Positions 1 to 6,381 of a stretch of 10,143 nt of DNA are shown piece after piece. The stretch's first letter is position 1, and every line of letters begins with the position of its first letter. The stretch lies in the NCBI GenBank assembly GCA_964292295.1, contig CAXYVC010000101.1, positions 1 to 10,143 on the forward strand. The letters run 5' to 3'. The position numbers and the translations under genes are program-made. The notes below the pieces were generated by a model. It saw only the letters and a list, made by a program, of their open reading frames with translations. It ran no database searches and had not been told where the DNA came from. This DNA comes from CAXYVC01 sp964292295. GTDB lineage: Bacteria; Acidobacteriota; Holophagae; Holophagales; Holophagaceae.

Positions 1-510
1 GAGGGCGGCCCCGAGGCGGCCCCGGCGGATCCGGACCGCACCCTCGCGGCGCCCATGGGGGCTTCCGCCCCGGAGCGCACCGTCCAGGCCGCCGTGCGTC
101 CGCGCCGGCGCTGGCTGCCCTGGGCAGGGCTCGCGGCGGCATGTCTGGTGCTCGGGGCAGCGGGCGCGGTGCTGCTGCTTCGTCCCGACCTGCTGGGTCT
201 GGGCCAGGCCGCGGCCCCCGTCCCGGCGCCGGAGGAGGCGGTTCCCCAGGCTCCCGCCGAGGAGACACCCAACGTTGCGCGGGAAGTGCCGCCCGCCCTG
301 CGTCCCTACCTGGAGCGCGCCGGGCGCGGGGACGCCAAGGCGATGTACCTCCTGGCGGTCTTCTACACCCAGGGCGTGAACGTGCCCCAGGATCCGTCCG
401 AGGGGCGGCGCTGGCTGCGCAAGGCGGCCGAGGCCGGCCACGCGGGCGCCCAGAAGGAACTCAGGAGCCTCGAGGGCGTGGATCGCAAATCTTCACCTCC
501 CGTTCGCTGA
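1..510 (+). CDS. Membrane-anchored Sel1-repeat protein, 3' part only
   Basis: The reading frame is already open at base 1 and stops with TGA at 508-510, so this is probably the C-terminal 169 residues of a longer protein. The ATG at 55 has no convincing ribosome site and lies in Pro/Ala-rich linker sequence, so I do not take it as the start. Visible order: an Ala/Pro-rich linker (1-30), an arginine cluster RPRRR just before one hydrophobic helix (about residues 38-61), a Pro/Ala/Glu linker, then one Sel1-type repeat (about 110-158) with the pattern GDAKAMYLLAVFY...G...WLRKAAEAGHAGAQ. Arginines before the helix suggest a cytoplasmic N-terminus and a periplasmic Sel1 repeat. Sel1 repeats are alpha-solenoid protein-binding units. 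The missing N-terminal part could be a signalling domain such as a Ser/Thr kinase, but nothing visible shows this. Sel1 call good, overall function unknown. Confidence 0.75.
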   Translation, partial: EGGPEAAPADPDRTLAAPMGASAPERTVQAAVRPRRRWLPWAGLAAACLVLGAAGAVLLLRPDLLGLGQAAAPVPAPEEAVPQAPAEETPNVAREVPPALRPYLERAGRGDAKAMYLLAVFYTQGVNVPQDPSEGRRWLRKAAEAGHAGAQKELRSLEGVDRKSSPPVR

Positions 511-520
511 AATCACGAAC

Positions 521-535
521 AGGGGCATGTCCCCT
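521..535 (+). terminator. Small hairpin after the Sel1 gene, possible weak terminator
   Basis: AGGGG (521-525) and CCCCT (531-535) form a perfect 5-bp stem around the loop CATGT, starting 10 bases after the TGA at 508-510. There is no T-run after it, so intrinsic termination would be weak. Its position directly after the stop is the main argument. Confidence 0.3.
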
Positions 536-548
536 CGCGCGGCACGGG

Positions 549-565
549 TAACAAATAATTGTTTA
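549..565 (+). promoter_or_regulatory. AT-rich near-palindrome with possible -10 box before the 629 gene
   Basis: Bases 549-565 are almost all A/T in an otherwise very GC-rich window and form an imperfect palindrome with AACAA and TTGTT arms. AATAAT at 554-559 matches the sigma-70 -10 consensus at five of six positions, but I find no good -35 box at 16-18 bp upstream. It could be the promoter, or an operator, for the three-gene cluster that begins at 629, which would leave a leader of roughly 60 bases. Inference from composition and position only. Confidence 0.35.
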
Positions 566-628
566 GATGGCCCCGGGGATGGCCTGCTAGCGCGGACGCC
601 AGTCTTCCCATGTCCAGAAGAGGATCCT

Positions 629-1393
629 ATGGCATCCATCGATGCGTCTCCTGTTCTTGTACCCACCCAGAGGCTGTCGAGCTCCGATCCCGACTTCATC
701 ATGGGATCCAACACCCTGAAGATCCTCGGCATAAATCGGGAGGTGGAGCAGAAGCTCACGGGCGCCACCACCACGGGCGGAGGCTACAAGGTCAAGGAGG
801 GGGTTTTCGGGGACGTCAAGCTGCAGTCCGCTGGCCCCACGCACACCAGCTACCACTACAGCACCACGTCCTCCTTCGTCATCAAGGCGGAGGATGTCGT
901 GACCAGCACCATCCACATCATCAAGGTCCAGATGCAGGGCCGATCCGACGTCGTCCTGGACAAGGACGATCTGATCGAGGTCCACTCGGTCATCGGCGGG
1001 GCCGGGGTGCGTGGCACCCGGCCCTTCGTGGGAGCCCAGGAATGGACCCCGGCGCACCTGGTGGAGGTGGAGGGGCGCCAGGTGCTGCTGAGCCTGGATC
1101 CCACCCCACCCTCCTTCCTCCTCCCCACCCCCTGGCCGGCCATCCTGGGCGCGCTGGCGGGCTTCGTGGGGGGCTTCTTCGCGCTGGCCTTCGTCAAGGC
1201 GCTCGGCTTCCTGCGCATGGCCTCGGGTTGCCTCGGCTGCGTGGCGCTCATGGCTTTCCTCGTGGGAGGCACCGTGGCCGGCGTGATGATCGTGAAGGCC
1301 CTCGTCTCCCAGCAGAGGAAAAAGGCCTTCCTCGCCTGGAAGGAGGCCCACTTCACCTCGTGGCTGGCCGAGCAGGACCGCCTTCACGCATGA
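629..1393 (+). CDS. Unrecognised protein with two C-terminal membrane helices
   Basis: This encodes 254 residues. I chose the ATG at 629 because AGAAGAGG (616-623) sits 5 bases ahead of it; the in-frame ATG at 527 would add 34 residues of non-protein-like sequence across the AT-rich patch. Residues 1-160 look soluble: a Gly/Thr-rich stretch (45-53), alternating hydrophobic residues that suggest beta strands (83-120), and a Pro-rich linker (158-170). Two hydrophobic helices follow (about 168-193 with a GxxxG-like Gly pattern, and 198-226), then a charged tail with Trp and Lys (228-254). No signal peptide is visible, so the N-terminal domain is probably cytoplasmic. I do not recognise the family. 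It overlaps the next gene by 4 bases, so the two are very likely co-translated. Coding status is supported by the ribosome site, the overlap and sensible protein composition. Confidence 0.8.
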   Translation: MASIDASPVLVPTQRLSSSDPDFIMGSNTLKILGINREVEQKLTGATTTGGGYKVKEGVFGDVKLQSAGPTHTSYHYSTTSSFVIKAEDVVTSTIHIIKVQMQGRSDVVLDKDDLIEVHSVIGGAGVRGTRPFVGAQEWTPAHLVEVEGRQVLLSLDPTPPSFLLPTPWPAILGALAGFVGGFFALAFVKALGFLRMASGCLGCVALMAFLVGGTVAGVMIVKALVSQQRKKAFLAWKEAHFTSWLAEQDRLHA

Positions 1394-1626
1394 ACTGTCC
1401 CAACTGCGGGGCTCCCCTGTGCCTCGACCGCTTCTGCCCGTATTGCAGGTCCCACGTTCTTCCCCCCGGCGCGGATCCTGCGAAGTTCCTGGAGGAGCTG
1501 GTTCTGGACCTTCCGGCGGGTGCGCCGCTCCCCGCTTTCGTCGTGGAGCAGCTTGCACGGCTCCCGGCCCGGACCCGACGGCGCATCCGCTACCTGCTCG
1601 TGCAGAAGGGCTTCACCACCTCCTGA
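1390..1626 (+). CDS. Small zinc-ribbon protein
   Basis: This encodes 78 residues and starts at the ATG inside ATGA, overlapping the stop of the preceding gene by 4 bases, a classic translational-coupling arrangement; only a weak AGGA lies about 12 bases upstream. The N-terminus has two CxxC knuckles, CPNC (residues 3-6) and CPYC (16-19), separated by nine residues, with a further Cys at 11. This is the pattern of bacterial zinc-ribbon domains, probably binding one Zn(II) ion. The rest (about 28-78) is predicted helical, with an acidic stretch (FLEELVLDL) and then a basic segment (RLPARTRRRIRYLL). Zinc ribbons of this kind act in protein or nucleic-acid binding. A helper role for the membrane protein encoded just upstream is inferred from the overlap alone. 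It is unlikely to be chance, because both knuckles fall directly after a coupled start. Confidence 0.8.
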   Translation: MNCPNCGAPLCLDRFCPYCRSHVLPPGADPAKFLEELVLDLPAGAPLPAFVVEQLARLPARTRRRIRYLLVQKGFTTS

Positions 1627-1651
1627 ACGCTCCGCTCCCAGACGTGTCCAC

Positions 1652-1657
1652 AAGGAG
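1652..1657 (+). promoter_or_regulatory. Shine-Dalgarno site fixing the lipoprotein start
   Basis: AAGGAG lies 7 bases before the ATG at 1665. This site and the signal peptide that follows show that the lipoprotein starts at 1665, not at the longer in-frame ATG at 1419, which lies inside the zinc-ribbon gene. Confidence 0.8.
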
Positions 1658-1664
1658 ACCCGCC

Positions 1665-3953
1665 ATGCCCAAGCATCTCCACGCGATCGCTGCCCTTTCC
1701 CTCCTTGTTGCCTGCGGGGGTGGGGGCGGGGGAACGAAAGGGCCGCGCGTGGGCGCCGCCACCCTGGGACAACCCACGGTTGCGGACGTGACCCAGACCG
1801 GAGCCCAAGTGGCCGCCAGCGTCACGGCGGATGGCGGCGGGACCGTGAGTGCCCGGGGCGTGGTGTGGGGTCCGAATGCCAACCCGACCGTGGCGGATGG
1901 GAGCGTCCAGTCGGGCAGCGGGACGGGGAGCTTCACGGCCAGCCTCGCCGGTCTGAGCGCGGGAACGAGTTACCACATCCGGGCCTACGCCACCAATCCG
2001 GCGGGCACGGCCTACAGCGCCGACGTGAGCTTCAAGACCCTTCCTCCCGACAGCGCCCCCGTCATCACGTCTGCGCCAGCCTCGGTTACGGTGGCGCCGG
2101 GTGCCACCGCCACCTTCCACGTGGCGGCCACCGGGAATCCTTCGCCCACCTTCCGCTGGGAGGCCTGCCACAGCGCTGACGTCTGGGAGGCGATCGCCGG
2201 AGCCACATCGGACACCTACATCACGCCCGTCCTCGCCCTGGGGGATGACGGGATGAAGGTCCGTGCCCGCGCCGAGAACCGCGCCGGTTCTGCGACCAGC
2301 GATCCGGCCATCCTGCGGGTGGTCACCCAAGTTCCTCCATCCATCACCCTCCAGCCCGCGGATCAGGTGGCGACGCTGGGCAGTCCCGTCCGCTTCACGG
2401 CCGCCGCGGCGGGCAGCCCGGCTCCCAGCTGCCAGTGGCAGCGATCCGACGATGCGGGGAACACCTGGACGGAGCTTCAGGGAGCCACTGCGTTTGCCCT
2501 GGATCTGACGCCGGGCCTGTCCGACGACGGTGCCCTGTTCCGCGCCGTAGCGACCAATGCGCATGGGGTGGCCCCGTCCCAGGCGGCCCGTCTCGCTGTC
2601 CGGAATGCGGATGGCACGCCGGTGCTGGACGCCGGTCATCTCGCGGCCACAGTGGAGGCCCTCAAGCTGACCATCCCCTCCTTCACCTCCCCGGGCGTGC
2701 GTTCCGTCACGCCTGCCCAGTATCTGGCCGAGCGTCCCGCCGCCAGCCTGCCCTTCGAGGCCGGCTTCGTGGACGCGAACGGCGCCGTGGTGGTGACCGA
2801 TCCCGCAGAGCCCGCCCAGCGGGCCGTGTTCCGCAACGCCCAGCAGGTTGCGGATTTCTGCCTCGCCCAGGCCATGCTGCGCCAGTGGTATGCGACGGAC
2901 CGCATCCCCCTCTGGCTCTCCACGGGATTCGCGTCATACATCGCGCGCATCCGCCCCGACACGGCGCGCCTGCGCGCCGAGGTGGCAGGCCTGGGCCGCA
3001 AGCCCACCCTGGCGGAGCTGGAGGACCCCGCCTTCTACATGGCCCATCAGGGGCTCGACTTCTCCGCGACCTTCGGGGAGTGGATCCACGTGTTCTACGG
3101 CAGCATGGTGCTCCGCTGGGATCTCCGGGCCAATGCCGACGGCACCCTCACCCTGAACATCGGCCAGAACGTTCGGACCCGGGATGACCTCACCCGGGTG
3201 TGGCATCTGCTTCTGGACGGCTTCCACCTCGACACCACGAACCAGCGCATTGCCCTGCGGGAAGCCTCGGCGCAGGTGGACTACTGGTATGCGGACGCGG
3301 ATGCCGACCTGATCCCCGAATACCGCCGCACCCTGGAGGCCACCCTGACCACCTACCTCGCCCGGATGGAGGTGACGCCGAAGGCGCGGTTCTCGTTCCT
3401 GCTGATGCCCAATCGCCCCATGCACTCCGAGTGGGCCGGGTGGACCTATGATCCCAGCGGCTACTCCGTGGGCGGCGGCGGCGTGGCGGGCTCCCGCATG
3501 GTGTCCCCCCACGCGACGCCGATGGGGGACAACGGGGTCGGCCTCATGAAACACGAGTTCGCCCACACCATCCAGATGCAGGTGTATGCCGAATTCATGC
3601 CGGCCTGGCTCAGCGAGGGCTTCCCGGACGCCCTCGAAAACGCGCCCTTCTCTACTGCCGCCATCGCCCAGCGCAAGGCCCAGGTGCAGACGGCCATGAC
3701 CAAGGCCACGGCTTTCTATGGCCACAGGCCCACCTATGATGAAATGGGCGCCTATACCAACGTCGCGACCGAATACAACTACTACGACCTGGGCCCGACG
3801 ATGGTGGATTTCATGGTGCGCACCTGGGGCTGGAAGGGCGTGAAGGATCTCATCGCCACGCGCGGCCAGGATCCGACCGTTCTCGGGGTGGTCGACAAGG
3901 CGGACTTCATGACGCGCTACTACGCCGACTACGACCAGATCTGGAATCAGTGA
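1665..3953 (+). CDS. Lipoprotein with Fn3/Ig domains and gluzincin (peptidase MA-like) module
   Basis: This encodes 762 residues. A lipoprotein signal peptide ends at the lipobox LVAC with the lipidated Cys at 17, followed by a poly-Gly tether; the +2 residue is Gly, so there is no Asp retention signal and the protein may sit in the outer membrane. Domain order: an Fn3-like domain (about 35-126), two Ig-like domains (about 131-220 and 223-313) that clearly resemble each other, then two peptidase-like modules. The second carries HEFAH at 630-634 and a downstream glutamate in WLSEGF (E651), the zinc-binding HExxH...E arrangement of gluzincins of the peptidase MA type. The first (about 320-530) aligns around the same region but reads FCLAQ at 398-402 and WLSTGF with Thr at 420, so it should not bind zinc. 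It is third in a same-strand cluster, 38 bases after the zinc-ribbon gene, and its stop overlaps uvrC by 7 bases. Substrate unknown; a cell-surface protease or adhesin-protease is inferred. Confidence 0.88.
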   Translation: MPKHLHAIAALSLLVACGGGGGGTKGPRVGAATLGQPTVADVTQTGAQVAASVTADGGGTVSARGVVWGPNANPTVADGSVQSGSGTGSFTASLAGLSAGTSYHIRAYATNPAGTAYSADVSFKTLPPDSAPVITSAPASVTVAPGATATFHVAATGNPSPTFRWEACHSADVWEAIAGATSDTYITPVLALGDDGMKVRARAENRAGSATSDPAILRVVTQVPPSITLQPADQVATLGSPVRFTAAAAGSPAPSCQWQRSDDAGNTWTELQGATAFALDLTPGLSDDGALFRAVATNAHGVAPSQAARLAVRNADGTPVLDAGHLAATVEALKLTIPSFTSPGVRSVTPAQYLAERPAASLPFEAGFVDANGAVVVTDPAEPAQRAVFRNAQQVADFCLAQAMLRQWYATDRIPLWLSTGFASYIARIRPDTARLRAEVAGLGRKPTLAELEDPAFYMAHQGLDFSATFGEWIHVFYGSMVLRWDLRANADGTLTLNIGQNVRTRDDLTRVWHLLLDGFHLDTTNQRIALREASAQVDYWYADADADLIPEYRRTLEATLTTYLARMEVTPKARFSFLLMPNRPMHSEWAGWTYDPSGYSVGGGGVAGSRMVSPHATPMGDNGVGLMKHEFAHTIQMQVYAEFMPAWLSEGFPDALENAPFSTAAIAQRKAQVQTAMTKATAFYGHRPTYDEMGAYTNVATEYNYYDLGPTMVDFMVRTWGWKGVKDLIATRGQDPTVLGVVDKADFMTRYYADYDQIWNQ

Positions 3954-5788
3954 ATCCCGGTCGGTGGGCTGACCTGCCCGCCGGCCGTTCTCCAGGCCAG
4001 CACCTTCGCCGCGGCGGCCCTGCCCGCCGCGGCTTCGAGCTCGGCCTCCGAGGCCTCGCGCACCCGGGTGGCGCTGCCGAAGGCCTGAAGCAGCTTCTTT
4101 GCCGTGGCGGGGCCCACGCCGGGGATGGCGGTGAGCTCGGTCTGGAGGGTGCGCTTCTCCCGCAGCTTGCGGTGGTAGGTGATCGCGAAGCGGTGGGCCT
4201 CGTCCCGGATGCGCTGGAGCAGCTGCAGGACCGGGCTGTTCCGCGGGATGCGCAGGGGCGTTTCGCTGCCCGGACGGAAGACCAGCTCCTCCTTCTTGGC
4301 CAGGGCGGCCCGCTCCTGCGCCTCCAGTCCCAGCTCGCGCAGGGCGGCCTCGGCGGCGTGGAGCTGGCCCAGCCCTCCGTCGATGAGCAGCAGCTCCGGT
4401 GCCTCGCGGCCCTCGTCCCGGAGGCGCCGGAAGTGGCGGGTGACGGCCTCGCGCATGTTGGCGAAGTCGTCGTTCTGCTCGTTCGTCATCTTGAAGCGGC
4501 GGTACTGGGCCTTGTCGGGCAGGCCGTCCCCGAAGACCACGCAGCTCGCCACCACCTCCCGGCCCTGGCCGTGGCTGATGTCGAAGCAGGCGATGCGCCG
4601 GGGCAGGTGCGGCAGGCCCAGGAAGGCCTGGAGGCCCTCCAGCACCGCCTGGTTCAGCTTCGCGGGCTCGAACTTGCGCTCCAGCGCCAGGCGGGCGTTC
4701 TCCTGGGCCATCTCCAGCAGCTCCACCTTCTCGCCCCGCTGGGGCACCTGGAGCTGCACCCGGGCGCCCCGCAGCCCTTCCAGCCAGGTCGTCAGCAGTT
4801 CCGCGTCCTCGGGCGCCAGCTCCACCAGGACGCGCCCCGGCACCTCGTGCTCCGCGTAGACCCGCTGCAGCACCTCGGCCACGAAGGCGCCGTCCAGGTG
4901 CTCCACGTCCTCGATCAGATACTCGTTGCGGCCCACGATGCGGCCCTCCCGCACCACGAGGCGGTGCACGCAGGCGCGGCCGTCCAGCAGGGCGCTGCCC
5001 AGCAGGTCCAGGTCCTCCTGGGAGGCCTTGGCCGCCTTCTGGTGCGTGAACCAGGCGTCGAGCTGCTGGAGGGCGTCCCGGTGCTGGGCCGCCTGCTCGA
5101 AGGCGTGCAGCTCCGCGGCCTTCCACATGGCCTCCTCCAGGCGGCGCTTCAGCTCCTCGCGCCTGCCCTCCAGGAAGAGGCGCGCGCCCTTGGCCTGCTC
5201 CCGGTAGGCCTCCTGCGTGACGGCGCCGATGCATGGGCCCGTGCAGCGGTGGAGCTGGTACTTCAGGCAGGCGCGGGCCCGCTGGCCGTCGATGGCCAGG
5301 TCGCAGTCCCGGAGCTGGAAGAAGCGGTATGCCAGCTCAGCGGTGCGGTAGGCGGTGCTGGCGGGGAAGAAGGGGCCGAAGTAGAGGGAGCCGTCCTTCA
5401 CGACCTTGCGGGTCACGTAGACCTTCGGGAAGGCCTCCCTCCAGGTGAGCTTCACGTAGGGGTAGGACTTGTCGTCCCGCAGCAGGATGTTGAAGGGCGG
5501 CAGGTTCGCCTTGATGAGGTTGTTCTCGAGGACGAGGGCCTCCAGCTCCGTCTCGCAGACGATGAACTCCAGGTCCCAGATGCGCGCCACGAGCCGGCGC
5601 GTCTTGGCGTCCTGGGGACGCCCCCGGAAGTAGCTCTTCACCCGGTTGCGCAGCACCTTCGCCTTGCCGATGTAGAGCAGCGCGCCCTCCCGGTCCCGGT
5701 AGAGGTACACGCCGGGGCGCGTGGGCAGGTCCGCCAGCTTGCGGGCCAGGGCGGGGGAGCGGTCCAGGTTGCTGCGGGGCGCGGCCAT
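3947..5788 (-). CDS. uvrC: UvrC, nucleotide excision repair endonuclease subunit
   Basis: UvrC makes the 3' and 5' incisions around a DNA lesion after UvrA and UvrB have located it. The protein is 613 residues, the usual full length. Visible parts: the GIY-YIG nuclease domain (GVYLY at 26-30, YIG at 39-41, Arg/Glu-rich to about 95) for the 3' cut; four cysteines at 162, 174, 182 and 186; a UVR coiled segment (about 202-245) that contacts UvrB; the RNase H-like domain for the 5' cut with FDISH (D403), LLLIDGG (D470) and AHRF (H532) as the expected DDH triad; and a helix-hairpin-helix region (about 551-572, IPGVGPATAKKLL) that binds DNA. GGAGGG on the - strand ends 3 bases before the ATG. It lies 12 bases after the anti-sigma gene, so the two are probably co-transcribed. 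Nothing looks broken. Confidence 0.97.
   Translation of the reverse strand: MAAPRSNLDRSPALARKLADLPTRPGVYLYRDREGALLYIGKAKVLRNRVKSYFRGRPQDAKTRRLVARIWDLEFIVCETELEALVLENNLIKANLPPFNILLRDDKSYPYVKLTWREAFPKVYVTRKVVKDGSLYFGPFFPASTAYRTAELAYRFFQLRDCDLAIDGQRARACLKYQLHRCTGPCIGAVTQEAYREQAKGARLFLEGRREELKRRLEEAMWKAAELHAFEQAAQHRDALQQLDAWFTHQKAAKASQEDLDLLGSALLDGRACVHRLVVREGRIVGRNEYLIEDVEHLDGAFVAEVLQRVYAEHEVPGRVLVELAPEDAELLTTWLEGLRGARVQLQVPQRGEKVELLEMAQENARLALERKFEPAKLNQAVLEGLQAFLGLPHLPRRIACFDISHGQGREVVASCVVFGDGLPDKAQYRRFKMTNEQNDDFANMREAVTRHFRRLRDEGREAPELLLIDGGLGQLHAAEAALRELGLEAQERAALAKKEELVFRPGSETPLRIPRNSPVLQLLQRIRDEAHRFAITYHRKLREKRTLQTELTAIPGVGPATAKKLLQAFGSATRVREASEAELEAAAGRAAAAKVLAWRTAGGQVSPPTGIH
4008..4033 (+). 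terminator. Perfect 10-bp hairpin inside the 3' end of uvrC
   Basis: GCCGCGGCGG (4008-4017) and CCGCCGCGGC (4024-4033) are exact reverse complements around a 6-base loop, starting 55 bases after the lipoprotein stop. It is followed by TTCG rather than a T-run. As the lipoprotein and uvrC genes overlap at their stops, any terminator for the + strand transcript has to lie inside uvrC, and this is the best candidate. It also codes for an Ala-rich run of UvrC, so it may be a codon-composition effect. Confidence 0.3.
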
Positions 5789-5800
5789 CCGCCCTCCGGG

Positions 5801-6247
5801 TCAGGCCTCGGGCTGCTCGACGGCGCGGCGCTGCTTGATCAGCACCAGGGTGCTGCCCTCGGAGTGGCGCTCCATGGCGACCGAGTCCATCACCTGCTTC
5901 ATGAAGTAGACGCCGCGCCCGCCGGGCTTCAGCAGGTTCTCGGGCAGGTTGGGGTTCGGGATGCTGGCCAGGTCCACGCCGCCGCCCTGGTCCTCGATGC
6001 GCACCTCCATGTGCGTGGGCTCGGGGATGAAGGTGACCTTCACCTGCTTGGCCTTGTCGAGCTTGTTGCCGTGGCGCATCGCGTTGGCGATGCCCTCCTG
6101 GATGGCCAGCCACAGGCGCTCGCCGTCCTCGTGGGAGAAGCTCATGTGCTTGAGGAGCTCGCTCCCCACCACCTGGATCAGGTCGATGAAGCGGAGGTCC
6201 GTGTTGCAGGTGAGCGTGACGGGAAGCAGCGGCGCGGGATTGGCCAT
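5801..6247 (-). CDS. RsbW/SpoIIAB-type anti-sigma serine kinase (HATPase)
   Basis: This encodes 148 residues, typical for the family. Such proteins bind a sigma factor to hold it inactive, and use ATP to phosphorylate a STAS-domain anti-anti-sigma partner in the partner-switching scheme. The ATP-binding (Bergerat) fold motifs are clear: N box EGIANAMRHG (51-60, with E51, N55 and H59), G1 box EDQGGGVD (85-92), and a G2-like box GGRGVYFMKQ (109-118). I chose the ATG at 6247 because GAAGG lies 9 bases ahead on the - strand; the in-frame ATG at 6367 would add 40 residues of low-complexity sequence. It is first in a likely two-gene unit with uvrC. No sigma factor or STAS gene lies in the window, so its target is unknown. 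A related single-domain ATPase used as a phosphatase-switch component is possible. Confidence 0.88.
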   Translation of the reverse strand: MANPAPLLPVTLTCNTDLRFIDLIQVVGSELLKHMSFSHEDGERLWLAIQEGIANAMRHGNKLDKAKQVKVTFIPEPTHMEVRIEDQGGGVDLASIPNPNLPENLLKPGGRGVYFMKQVMDSVAMERHSEGSTLVLIKQRRAVEQPEA

Positions 6248-6381
6248 GTCCAAATACCTTCGGCGGGGCGGGCCCTGATGAACCACGGTACTGGGATTTC
6301 GCCCGGAAGGGGCAGGGAATTTCCGAAGCCGGGGCCGCTGCGGGATCATGGGAGGGCGATCTGGCATGGGGAGGACACCGG
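6248..6381. promoter_or_regulatory. Divergent intergenic region, promoters expected both ways
   Basis: These 134 bases separate the divergent starts of the anti-sigma gene (- strand) and the ispH fusion gene (+ strand), so at least one promoter per direction should lie here. The region is slightly richer in A/T around 6286-6300 and 6318-6326 than the coding DNA around it. I see no pair of boxes near the sigma-70 consensus, so I do not place any. Confidence 0.5.
6368..6375 (+). promoter_or_regulatory. Shine-Dalgarno site of the ispH fusion gene
   Basis: GGGGAGGA lies 6 bases ahead of the ATG at 6382 and supports that start, which also gives the standard IspH N-terminus with the first iron-sulfur cysteine at residue 12. 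Confidence 0.75.

Noticed and set aside
1419..1664. An upstream extension of the lipoprotein reading frame from ATG 1419.
   Set aside because: It overlaps the zinc-ribbon gene out of frame and would bury the signal peptide; the ribosome site at 1652-1657 supports the start at 1665.
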